DNA from: an uncultured Eggerthellaceae bacterium
GTDB lineage: Bacteria; Actinomycetota; Coriobacteriia; Coriobacteriales; Eggerthellaceae
Direction of reading: 5' to 3'
DNA: 15,359 nt
NCBI GenBank assembly: GCA_934623455.1
Contig: CAKTVK010000047.1
Location: 1 to 15,359, forward strand
Position 1 is the stretch's first letter; each line of letters begins with the position of its first letter. The notes below the pieces were generated by a model. It was given only the letters and a program-made list of their open reading frames with translations. It was not told the origin of the DNA and did no database searches. The translations under genes and the position numbers were made by a program. Below, piece by piece: positions 1 through 7,038 of this stretch.

Positions 1-622
1 CGGAAGCCCGCCAGGCGGCCTCGCCGCCCGCCTCGCCATGCCCGAAAGCATTCGATATTCGGTTCTCAAGCTGCAACATGCCAACAAATTAAAAAGTCTT
101 TGAATCTACGGTTTAGCCCTTGACTTCATATAGCTGGTCTCCTTTCCTTCTCTTTCTTGCTTTTTCCCTTTTCCTTGCGCGCCCTGCTTGGGCGGGGCGC
201 GATATCCGCACCGATAGAAGCAAAGAAGCGCCGGCGGCCCCCAGAATGGGATCGCTGGCGCTTCTCCGAAATCGCGTTTCGCCCGAATGGCCTGGCTGCT
301 CGCGGAAATCGATCGCTTCGCTGGCGGGTTCCCGGTACTGGCGGTTCTCGCCTGCACCGGCGGAAACGGAGGTCCGACTCATCCGCTTCCCTCCCCGCGT
401 TCAAGGGAGGGGCGGCATCACGGTGACCGGCTCGCGGGGCATCTCACCCCATTCATCCAGCTCGAAGGGGCATGACGCCCCCGAGCAACCGACGGTGCAG
501 TTTGCTATTCGGTTGTGCAGATACAGTATGGCATCGAGTCGGGGGGGGTCAAGCGTTTCGCGGCGATAGCAAGGCTTTCGTTACTCCCCCGCCCTTTCGG
601 CAGCCCTTTGTAACCCGTTTCG
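1..622. other. Non-coding stretch with no convincing gene
   Basis: I see no gene here. Several frames stay open on both strands, but they overlap one another, are Arg/Ser/Pro-rich and lack ribosome binding sites, as expected of GC-rich non-coding DNA. All three plus frames are open from the left edge for about 90-120 nt, so the tail of a gene entering from the left cannot be excluded. A frame ending with TGA at 101-103 is the most protein-like of these. Visible structure: a strongly pyrimidine-biased tract at about 137-178; a hairpin with 9-bp perfect arms (AGAAGCGCC at 224-232, GGCGCTTCT at 257-265) and a smaller inner stem; and a weak CCCTCCC/GGGAGGG pair near 390-415. None of these matches an RNA family that I recognise. 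Confidence 0.6.
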
Positions 623-657
623 GAATGTTAAAAAGTGACGGGGACTTTTTAACATTC
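623..657. repeat. Palindromic intergenic repeat, AATGTT...AACATT type
   Basis: Arms 623-636 (GAATGTTAAAAAGT) and 644-657 are perfect 14-bp complements around a 7-nt loop, GACGGGG. The outer AATGTT/AACATT ends and the G-rich loop resemble the 32-nt palindromes at 781 and 1533. From general knowledge, palindromes of this style recur in intergenic DNA of many genomes, often as REP-like elements linked to REP-associated tyrosine transposases (RAYT). No such transposase gene is present in this window, so the link is inference. It could alternatively act as a bidirectional terminator, since the stem carries A- and T-runs on both strands. Confidence 0.8.
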
Positions 658-778
658 TGAGCCGCACCGATGTGCCCTGCATTGTTGCGCGCGGACGCAA
701 AGACGGCTCCAACATTGCCGCGTGCATCTGCATCGCGCTGCTCCACCTTGCTTCCAACGACGAGCGCTCGTAACATCG

Positions 779-813
779 ATTGTTGACAAAAGGTGGGGTA
801 ATTTGTCAACAAT
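779..813. repeat. Palindromic repeat, copy 1 of an identical 32-nt pair
   Basis: Arms 779-790 (ATTGTTGACAAA) and 802-813 (TTTGTCAACAAT) are perfect 12-bp complements around an 11-nt loop, AGGTGGGGTAA. Positions 781-812 are identical to 1533-1564. Exact identity of a hairpin plus its loop, with unrelated flanks, indicates a dispersed repeat family rather than a chance terminator. The G-rich loop is shared in kind with the palindrome at 623-657. Confidence 0.85.
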
Positions 814-852
814 ACTTCTTTCGGAAATCACCGAGCTGCAAGTCATCTTGTC

Positions 853-1011
853 GCAAAATATTCCTGTTCGGGGCAGGTTTAAGTGGCGTCAACCCTCGTT
901 CGCCCGATGCTTGCAGTGCGCGACCTGGGCTTTTGCGAGTTCGTTTCGTCTCAAACGATGCCAGCCGGTCCACAAATGCTCCCCGAGGTACCCCGAACAG
1001 GAATATTTTGC
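853..1011. repeat. 159-bp element bounded by 21-bp perfect inverted repeats
   Basis: Positions 853-873 (beginning GCAAAATATTCCTG) are the perfect reverse complement of 991-1011. The 117-bp interior holds a small hairpin (TCGTTT/AAACGA near 940-957) but no credible ORF. Terminal inverted repeats around a short non-coding core resemble a MITE or other non-autonomous element. I see no obvious target-site duplication in the immediate flanks, so transposition is inferred only. It could instead be a structured RNA or a larger member of the local palindrome family. Confidence 0.7.
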
Positions 1012-1136
1012 ACATTCGGGCGGAAAAAACGGCAACATGCCACCACGAAACACAAAAAGGGATGCCTGAACCAAAAGCCAACGCACCACGAATTCAAGAG
1101 CGCACCGAACTCCCGACGCACAGAACCTCAAGGGAC

Positions 1137-1249
1137 GCCCGTCGGCAAGGGACGAGCCGAACTGCGACGCTTTGGATAAGTTGAGCGGGCCTCTAGCGCA
1201 AAGAAGCATTATCCAAGCGGAGTCGTGAGGCGAGCCCTTGCCGGCGGGC
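1137..1249. repeat. Long imperfect hairpin, about 113 bp
   Basis: The 15-nt segment at 1137-1151 (GCCCGTCGGCAAGGG) matches the reverse complement of 1235-1249 with one mismatch. Further in, TTGGATAA at 1172-1179 pairs perfectly with TTATCCAA at 1209-1216. Between these the arms are imperfect. The whole could fold into one long interrupted stem with a loop of about 29 nt. It has no coding potential that I trust. A palindromic repeat or a structured RNA are the plausible readings. Confidence 0.5.
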
Positions 1250-1290
1250 GGCCCCTGGATCGATGAAGGGCGGCAGGGTTTTCCCGCCCT

Positions 1291-1410
1291 GATAAAAACG
1301 ACCCACTATTCTGTGGGTTTGCCCTGGCTTACTTTTTTGCGAACTGGGGAAATGCCGATTTTCAACGACCGCGAAGAAGAAAATCCACCGAAAAGTGGGT
1401 CGTTTTTATC
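1291..1410. repeat. 120-bp element bounded by 17-bp perfect inverted repeats
   Basis: GATAAAAACGACCCACT (1291-1307) is the exact reverse complement of 1394-1410. The left arm can also fold locally: ACCCAC at 1301-1306 complements GTGGGT at 1313-1318, so two mutually exclusive hairpins are possible. Because A-runs lie outside the G/C part of each arm, the folded arms would end in a U-run on either strand, as in a bidirectional terminator with a large loop. It is flanked by two further hairpins: an AGGGCGG/CCGCCCT pair at about 1267-1290, and ATGCCGCCCA at 1411-1420 with its perfect complement at 1427-1436. Confidence 0.7.
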
Positions 1411-1436
1411 ATGCCGCCCACATCGTTGGGCGGCAT
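1411..1436. repeat. 10-bp-arm hairpin abutting the 120-bp element
   Basis: ATGCCGCCCA (1411-1420) and TGGGCGGCAT (1427-1436) are perfect complements around a 6-nt loop. There is no T-run immediately 3' on the plus strand, so it is not a typical intrinsic terminator in that direction. It directly adjoins the right arm of the 1291-1410 inverted repeat and may belong to the same structured unit. Confidence 0.55.
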
Positions 1437-1485
1437 CGCGGCGGAAAACATCTTAACCTGGACTGCACACCACAGCGGAGCACAT

Positions 1486-1517
1486 AAAAACCCGAAGCAC
1501 GCAAGGCACCTCGGGTT
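1486..1517 (-). terminator. Rho-independent terminator downstream of mfd
   Basis: Read on the minus strand, AACCCGA and TCGGGTT arms (plus-strand 1491-1495 and 1511-1515 form the core) close a stem that continues inward with G-C and wobble pairs around a small loop, followed by five T residues (1486-1490). It lies about 40 nt beyond the mfd stop codon on the same strand and is the natural end of the mfd transcript. Confidence 0.75.
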
Positions 1518-1532
1518 CTCAAATGCTCGAAA

Positions 1533-1564
1533 TGTTGACAAAAGGTGGGGTAATTTGTCAACAA
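1533..1564. repeat. Palindromic repeat, copy 2 of the identical 32-nt pair
   Basis: Identical to 781-812, with 10-bp perfect arms at 1533-1542 and 1554-1563 and the same AGGTGGGGTAA loop. The flanks do not extend the palindrome as they do in copy 1. The minus-strand TGA that ends the mfd frame (plus-strand TCA at 1558-1560) lies inside the right arm, so this copy supplies the mfd stop codon. The two copies form a direct repeat 752 bp apart. Confidence 0.85.
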
Positions 1565-4500
1565 CATGAAGGGGTTACCCTATGCCCACGTGCCGTAATG
1601 CACGAAGTACTGGGTTGCGAAAGCATCGGCGGCATCAATCGCACCGTGCGCGCTGTCATATTGCGTCTATCAGCCGCACTACGCGATGAGAAGCGATTTA
1701 CTGACCCCGATGCGCTCGACGATGAATTTAGCGGTTTGCGCGCAAATGAGTTGTGACCCACGGCGGGCGAGCTGTTCTTCGTCTTCGCACCCGCCTGGCC
1801 CGAAGACGCCCGCGAAGCACTTGCCGTCTTCTCAGCACCAGCTTTTGACGCAGAGGGTATCGCCGTGCGCGCAGATGCAGCTCCAGCAGCCGCAGTCCTT
1901 GCCGCGCGCGTTGGGCCCGCCTTCGCAGCACCATCCCCTTCTTCCAGTTCAAGGCTTTCAAGAAACGCGCTCAAGACACCAAGCGACGTATCCTCACCTT
2001 CTAGCTTGAAATACTTCATGGGAACTTCAAAGCGGTTTTTCTGCGGCGTATAGCGTCCGCCCGCGCGGCGCAGCTCGATTGACTTCTCGCGCGAGATGGC
2101 GATGGGCTCAACAACAACTTTGCCACCCACCACGACAACGCTTTTAATGCCATGTTCGTTGCAATACGCCTTCAAGTGCGTCTTAAGGAACAGATTGCGT
2201 GCTTCAACAGGCATTTCGGGATGCTTTTTCTGCATGTCCTCCAAAAGCGCGTCGGCCTGCTCGACCGTTTCCGCGCTGGCAATGCGGCGATACCACAAAA
2301 CGCGCTCGTCCACGTCGGGCAAATAATCGTCCCCCAGGTACGTGCGCCCAGGAACGTTCACCGTAATATCGGAAAGCGCCGGCGGTAAGATAGCGTCTCC
2401 CCCTTCGGCAGCAAGACCCTTGCGCGCATCTTGCACCGCCTGACCAAGCATTTGGGCGAACAAGTCAAAGCCGACCGCGCTCATCTGCCCGCTTTGCTCG
2501 GCGCCTAAAATATCACCTGCACCGCGAATCTCCAGGTCGCGCATGGCAATACGCATACCACTTCCCAGTTCTTGATGCTCGTTGATGGCAAGCAAACGCG
2601 CCGTGGCTTCTTCGGTGAGCACCACTTTCTCGGGATACATGAAGTACGCATATGCTTGGGTGCTCGAACGGCCCACGCGGCCTTTCAGCTGGTACATTTG
2701 CGCCAAGCCAAGGCGTTGGGAATCCTCGATGATAAGCGTGTTCGTATGCGGATTATCAATGCCGCTTTCGATGATGGTCGTGGCAACCAGCACGTCCAGC
2801 TCGCCCGCCGCGAACTCTTCCATCACGTTTTCAAGCTGCTCTTTCGTCATTTTTCCATGCGCAACGCCCACACGCGCCTCGCCTGCCGCCAACTGCACAC
2901 GTTCAACGGCGTCGTCGATGGTACGCACGCGATTCGAAACGTAATACACCTGTCCCCCGCGCGCCAGCTCGTGGCGAATAGCGCCCGAAACAATATCGGG
3001 ATCCCAAGCTCCCACGTGCACTTTCACCGGGCGACGGTCGTCGGGCGGCGTCAAAATAACGCTCATATCGCGCACACCGCTCATAGACATCTGCATCGTG
3101 CGCGGAATAGGCGTGGCGGAAAGCGTAAGCACGTCAACCGATTCGCGCAGATTCTTGAACTGCTCTTTATGCCCCACGCCAAAGCGCTGTTCTTCATCGA
3201 TGATGACAAGACCCAGATCATGCGGGTTCACATCGCGCGAAAGCAAGCGATGCGTACCCACCAGAACCTCAACGGAGCCATCCGAGAATCCCTTGAGCGC
3301 TTCATGTTGCTGTGCCGCCGTGCGAAAACGCGAAAGGACTTCCACATGAATGCCGAATGGCTCAAAGCGTTCCTTGAAATTCGTATAGTGCTGCTGCGCC
3401 AAAATAGTAGTCGGGCACAACACCATAACTTGCTTCTCATCCTGCGTTGCCTTGAATGCCGCACGCAGCGCGACTTCCGTTTTACCAAAACCGACATCGC
3501 CGCAGATCAGACGGTCCATAGGGCGCACGCTCATCATGTCTGCTTTCACATCGCGAATGGCACTCAGCTGATCGGGCGTTTCCGCATACGGGAACGCCGC
3601 CTCCATCTCACGTTGCCAAGGCGTGTCTTCGCCAAAACGAAAACCCTGCACCGCACAACGACGCGCATACACATCCACCAGGTCAAACGCAAGTTTCTTT
3701 GTTGCCTTGCTTGCTTTGCGCAGCGCACGAGACCAGTCCGACGTGTTCAAACGCGTCAATCGCGGCGACGACCCTTCTGGCCCCACATAGCGCGTCACGC
3801 GGTCAAGCTGCTCAACGGGAACGAACAAGCGATCCCCTTCTGCGTATTCCAGAAGAAGGTAGTCGCGCACGCTTCCATCGATTTCCCGACGCGTGAGCTC
3901 GCGGAAAAGCGCCACGCCATGAACGGCGTGCACAACGTAATCACCCGGCTTATAAGGAAACGTGATTTCAGTGATATCGATCTTGCGTCCCGATGAACTT
4001 GCCGCACGCGCACCCTGCGTATCGGCAATGGACACCAGCGCGAGTTTCGCCTTGGGAAAAACCATTCCCAGCGGAACATCGGCATCCACCACGTTTACCA
4101 CACCCGAGCGCAAACGGCGGCGCGCTTGCTCCTCGTTCTCGTCTTGCCACTGCAAAACTTCTTGAATAGGAAGCCCCTCATCGGCGAATTCAAGCTCAAG
4201 CTCCTTGCGCACCTGCGCATTCGCCGCCGCGAACACCACCATGAAGTCCGTATCCAGGAAATTGCGCAATCGACCGATAAGGCGTCCGCCTTTCCCCGCA
4301 ACATCGGTGCGCTTGACGGGCAGCTCATCATCAACAGTCTTGCCAACCCCCATAAGCGATAGATACGTGGCGCGCACGCCTCCACCGAAATTCAGCTGCG
4401 TGGGCGGCGCATACAGCCGCTCGGCCGCAACACCGCATCCCGCAACATGAGCGCACGCTTCATCGAAAGCATGGCTTGCATCATCAAACAGCGATTTCGG

Positions 4501-5430
4501 CTCTATCAGGGTGGTAAGCGTTTGCGGCGCCGCATAATCACCGAGTGTAGCCGTCTTGTCGTAGAGAAACGGAAGCAGCACATCGGACTGCGGGAAGCGA
4601 ATGCCGCCTTCCGCCGCGTCCAGGCACTCCAGCAGCTCGCGCATGACCGCGCTCGTATGCGATTGCGCCTCAAGCGTTTTGCGCGCGCGACGATACGCCG
4701 CAGCCGTTGCCGCGTATTCCACAACAGGGAAAATCTCAACCTGCCGTAAGGGGGCAATCGTTTGCCCCGTTGCGGGAACAATCCGGCGAATCTCGTCGAT
4801 TTCGTCACCGAAGAAATCTACCCGCACGGGATACGATAAATTGCCGGGATAAATATCGATCGTACCGCCATGCACCGCAAACGTGCCCGCGCCCTCAAGC
4901 TTGTCACCTGCGTTTTCGTAACCGCAACGCACTAGATAGCGCGAAAGGTCCTCGAAACTTTCCAAGCCGGAAACGGCACCTTCAGACAAATCGTCACCAC
5001 AGCGCAGCACCAATGGGTCGCATGCGCACGCATCAACCGGCGGAAGAAGCCGCACTAAAGCACGCGCCGACGCAACAACAACGCACTGCTTTCCCGAGCG
5101 CAATGCATAAGCCGCTTCCATGCGCCGCGCCGCTAAAACGGGATCGGGCATTTTGCTTGATGTCGGATAATCGCGACGCTCAAAGAACCGCAAGACGTTA
5201 TCTTCACCCAAATACGTGGCAACCGAACGCGCGAAACCCAAAGCGGCGTCTTCACCTGCAACAACAACGAGCGTTGTCTGAGGCACGCGACAAAACTGCA
5301 TGGCAACCATCAGCGGACGCGCAGAAGATGCCACCCCAAGCGTTGCATCTTGCCCCGCATCGAGCTTGTCCCAGAACTTTTTAACCGCTTCGGTGCGTTC
5401 AAATCGAAATGTGAGCGAATCAATAAGCAC
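1558..5430 (-). CDS. mfd: Transcription-repair coupling factor Mfd, with an unusual C-terminal tail
   Basis: Mfd is an ATP-driven DNA translocase that displaces RNA polymerase stalled at lesions and recruits UvrA for nucleotide excision repair. Visible parts in order: an N-terminal UvrB-like region (VDFFGDEIDEIR); the RNA-polymerase-interacting region (PGDYVVHAVHGVALF, LLLEYAEGDRLFVP); helicase motif I GDVGFGKTE with K650; motif II DEEQ at 745-748; SATPIPRT; and the translocation motif ending EIRGAGDILG. Start: a GTG at 5428-5430 follows GAGGAAGG (5438-5445) with 7-nt spacing and gives the N-terminus MLIDSL. The frame is open to 5631, but that extension looks non-Mfd. The recognisable protein ends near residue 1160. 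About 125 residues follow, first Ala/Ser/Thr/Lys-rich low complexity, then about 65 Ser/Arg-rich residues. Those last residues look like antisense of another frame and stop inside a palindromic repeat. A terminator follows at 1486-1517. The identity is secure; the true C-terminus is not. Confidence 0.96.
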   Translation of the reverse strand: MLIDSLTFRFERTEAVKKFWDKLDAGQDATLGVASSARPLMVAMQFCRVPQTTLVVVAGEDAALGFARSVATYLGEDNVLRFFERRDYPTSSKMPDPVLAARRMEAAYALRSGKQCVVVASARALVRLLPPVDACACDPLVLRCGDDLSEGAVSGLESFEDLSRYLVRCGYENAGDKLEGAGTFAVHGGTIDIYPGNLSYPVRVDFFGDEIDEIRRIVPATGQTIAPLRQVEIFPVVEYAATAAAYRRARKTLEAQSHTSAVMRELLECLDAAEGGIRFPQSDVLLPFLYDKTATLGDYAAPQTLTTLIEPKSLFDDASHAFDEACAHVAGCGVAAERLYAPPTQLNFGGGVRATYLSLMGVGKTVDDELPVKRTDVAGKGGRLIGRLRNFLDTDFMVVFAAANAQVRKELELEFADEGLPIQEVLQWQDENEEQARRRLRSGVVNVVDADVPLGMVFPKAKLALVSIADTQGARAASSSGRKIDITEITFPYKPGDYVVHAVHGVALFRELTRREIDGSVRDYLLLEYAEGDRLFVPVEQLDRVTRYVGPEGSSPRLTRLNTSDWSRALRKASKATKKLAFDLVDVYARRCAVQGFRFGEDTPWQREMEAAFPYAETPDQLSAIRDVKADMMSVRPMDRLICGDVGFGKTEVALRAAFKATQDEKQVMVLCPTTILAQQHYTNFKERFEPFGIHVEVLSRFRTAAQQHEALKGFSDGSVEVLVGTHRLLSRDVNPHDLGLVIIDEEQRFGVGHKEQFKNLRESVDVLTLSATPIPRTMQMSMSGVRDMSVILTPPDDRRPVKVHVGAWDPDIVSGAIRHELARGGQVYYVSNRVRTIDDAVERVQLAAGEARVGVAHGKMTKEQLENVMEEFAAGELDVLVATTIIESGIDNPHTNTLIIEDSQRLGLAQMYQLKGRVGRSSTQAYAYFMYPEKVVLTEEATARLLAINEHQELGSGMRIAMRDLEIRGAGDILGAEQSGQMSAVGFDLFAQMLGQAVQDARKGLAAEGGDAILPPALSDITVNVPGRTYLGDDYLPDVDERVLWYRRIASAETVEQADALLEDMQKKHPEMPVEARNLFLKTHLKAYCNEHGIKSVVVVGGKVVVEPIAISREKSIELRRAGGRYTPQKNRFEVPMKYFKLEGEDTSLGVLSAFLESLELEEGDGAAKAGPTRAARTAAAGAASARTAIPSASKAGAEKTASASRASSGQAGAKTKNSSPAVGHNSFARKPLNSSSSASGSVNRFSSRSAADRRNMTARTVRLMPPMLSQPSTSCITARGHRVTPSCC

Positions 5431-5655
5431 GCAAAACCCTTCCTCATCGCCTTTTGTCACGAAGACCCGATCAAAGATAACCGCAACCGCCCGGCAAAAA
5501 CCTTCCGACTGACAATCGGCGCGCAAACGTCTCCAAATACGAATAGCCGCAAATTTCTTGCGGCACGCATTCCTGTTTGGCGATATTCTATCAAAAGCAA
5601 AAACCAGGGTGGTGCAAAACCGACCATGCACAGCAAGAACGCAACGGAGGAACCC

Positions 5656-6312
5656 ATGGCACGCGAATCAAAATCAAAAAAGAAGCAACGAGCCGAAGCC
5701 GTCTATGAAGAGATGGCAACGCTTTACGCAAGCGCTCCGTGCGCCTTGTATTTCGATGGCGACCCGTTTCGCCTGACCATCGCCACGCTGCTCTCTGCGC
5801 AAACAACCGACAAGAACGTGAACAAGGTAACGCCTATGCTGTGGCAGCACTACCCCACCGTTGCCGATTTGGCAGCGGCAAATCCTGGCGACGTGGAAGA
5901 AATCATCCATTCCCTGGGCTTTTTCCGCAGCAAAGCCGCGAACTGCATCAAATGCGCGCAAGGAGTTATCGACCTATACGACGGCACCGTTCCGAAAACC
6001 ATCGCGGAACTCACAAAGCTCCCGGGTGTCGGGCGGAAAACGGCAAACGTCGTTTTGGCGGAGGCATTCGATATCGCCGAAGGAATCGCCGTGGATACCC
6101 ACGTGTATCGCATTGCGCGCATTCTTGATTTCTCAAAAGGCGAAACGCCTGATCAAGTTGAAAAAGACCTATGCGCCCTATACCCGCAGGACCATTGGGT
6201 GAACATCAATCGCCGTTGGGTGTTGTTCGGACGTGAAATATGCATTGCGCGTCGCCCACGCTGCGCCGACTGCCCTCTTGCCCAAAAAGGTCTGTGCCCC
6301 GAAATGCTGTAA
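5656..6312 (+). CDS. nth: Endonuclease III (DNA glycosylase/AP lyase)
   Basis: Nth removes oxidised pyrimidines and cleaves the abasic site in base excision repair. The 218-residue protein has the HhH-GPD core: LLSAQTTDKNVN near residue 50; the hairpin LPGVGRKTANVVL with the Schiff-base lysine at K128; and VDTHVYRIA with the catalytic Asp at D147 (these correspond to K120 and D138 of E. coli Nth). Four C-terminal cysteines have the spacing C-X6-C-X2-C-X7-C. The last interval is two residues longer than the usual X5, but the set should still bind a 4Fe-4S cluster. Start: the ATG at 5656 has CGGAGG (5645-5650) five bases upstream. An in-frame ATG at 5626 has a poorer site, and the frame open from 5350 overlaps mfd. 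It is divergent from mfd across 225 bp in which I could not place a convincing promoter for either gene. Confidence 0.96.
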   Translation: MARESKSKKKQRAEAVYEEMATLYASAPCALYFDGDPFRLTIATLLSAQTTDKNVNKVTPMLWQHYPTVADLAAANPGDVEEIIHSLGFFRSKAANCIKCAQGVIDLYDGTVPKTIAELTKLPGVGRKTANVVLAEAFDIAEGIAVDTHVYRIARILDFSKGETPDQVEKDLCALYPQDHWVNINRRWVLFGREICIARRPRCADCPLAQKGLCPEML

Positions 6313-6320
6313 GCCGCAAA

Positions 6321-6369
6321 GCCGCGAAGAAGCGCAGCTGTGCAGTGCGCAGATGAGCATGTTCGCGGC
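6321..6369. terminator. Possible bidirectional stem-loop between nth and mntP
   Basis: GCCGCGAA (6321-6328) and TTCGCGGC (6362-6369) are perfect complements, with a nested stem GCGCA (6332-6336)/TGCGC (6346-6350). The structure sits in the 82-nt gap between the convergent stop codons of nth and mntP, where a shared terminator is expected. There is no clear T-run on either strand, so it may only support factor-dependent termination or 3'-end protection. Confidence 0.35.
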
Positions 6370-6394
6370 ACTATTCGCTTACGAGGGGTTACAA

Positions 6395-6967
6395 CTACGC
6401 GATTAAGCCTTCTATCAGGATTTTCACACCAATACCGACAAGCACCACACCACCCGCTATCTGAGCAGGTCGCTCATAGCGACTTCCGAAAGCATGACCT
6501 ACCGCCACGCCGAAAAACGAGAGCACAAACGTGGTAACACCAATAATGCTCACCGAAGACACAATGTCCACCTGCAAAAACGCAAACGTGATGCCAACAG
6601 CCAACGCATCGATGCTTGTTGCAACGGCCAGCAGGAGCAGCTCTTTCACGTCAAGTTTAAAATTGCCGACAGCTTCTTCTTCGCCGTTTTCTGCGCCATG
6701 GAACACGTCCCAGAGCATCTTTCCGCCGATAAAAGCCAAAAGCGCAAAAGCAATCCAGTGGGATACCGAGGTCACAAAGCCGGCAAACTGCGTGCCCAGC
6801 GCCCAACCCAAAGTGGGCATGAACGCCTGAAACACCCCGAAAAACAGCGCAATTACCGCAGCTTGCTTCATATTCAGACGCGGCATAGCTAAGCCCTTGC
6901 ACACGGCAACGGCGAAGGCGTCCATCGACAGCCCTACGCCGATGAACAGCAAATCAACTAATCCCAC
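6395..6967 (-). CDS. mntP: Manganese efflux pump MntP
   Basis: MntP-family integral membrane protein that exports Mn2+ from the cytoplasm. The 190 residues form about six hydrophobic segments arranged as two related halves, each with the family's acidic signature: SMDAFAVAVCKGLA in the first helix (D16) and SIDALAVGITFAF in the fourth (D120), both implicated in metal passage in the E. coli protein. The length matches the family. The start is a GTG at 6965-6967 with AGAGG (6976-6980) eight bases upstream. It lies 71 nt downstream of the MutY-like gene on the same strand and may be co-transcribed with it. That gap is too short for, and shows no sign of, the yybP-ykoY manganese riboswitch that often precedes mntP. 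Confidence 0.93.
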   Translation of the reverse strand: MGLVDLLFIGVGLSMDAFAVAVCKGLAMPRLNMKQAAVIALFFGVFQAFMPTLGWALGTQFAGFVTSVSHWIAFALLAFIGGKMLWDVFHGAENGEEEAVGNFKLDVKELLLLAVATSIDALAVGITFAFLQVDIVSSVSIIGVTTFVLSFFGVAVGHAFGSRYERPAQIAGGVVLVGIGVKILIEGLIA

Positions 6968-7038
6968 GAATAGCGCCTCTCACACTCTCCGATTCCTTAC
7001 GCAGAAAAGCGCAGCGTTAATACCACTACGGGACACCG

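Noticed and set aside
120..569. Plus-strand ORF of 149 residues whose N-terminus looks like a signal peptide (hydrophobic run ending ARPAWAG)
   Set aside because: The hydrophobic run comes from the pyrimidine tract at 137-178. The remainder is Arg/Ser/Pro-rich, has no ribosome binding site, and several other frames are equally open here.
623..1564. CRISPR array
   Set aside because: The repeats are palindromes of different families at irregular spacing, with only one sequence present twice and no cas genes.
2572..3996. Plus-strand 474-residue ORF
   Set aside because: It is entirely antisense to conserved helicase motifs of mfd. Its His/Arg-rich composition is typical of an antisense shadow.
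4707..5384. Plus-strand 225-residue ORF
   Set aside because: Antisense to the N-terminal region of mfd, with no start signal and a composition unlike protein.
5431..5631. N-terminal extension of Mfd to an upstream ATG
   Set aside because: The added 67 residues are not Mfd-like, and the GTG at 5430 has a well-spaced GAGGAAGG.
5350..5655. Long N-terminal extension of Nth from an upstream ATG
   Set aside because: It would overlap the mfd start and adds about 100 residues with no family counterpart. The ATG at 5656 has a clear ribosome binding site.
6968..7038. yybP-ykoY manganese riboswitch upstream of mntP
   Set aside because: Only 71 nt separate mntP from the upstream gene, and the conserved riboswitch elements are not present.
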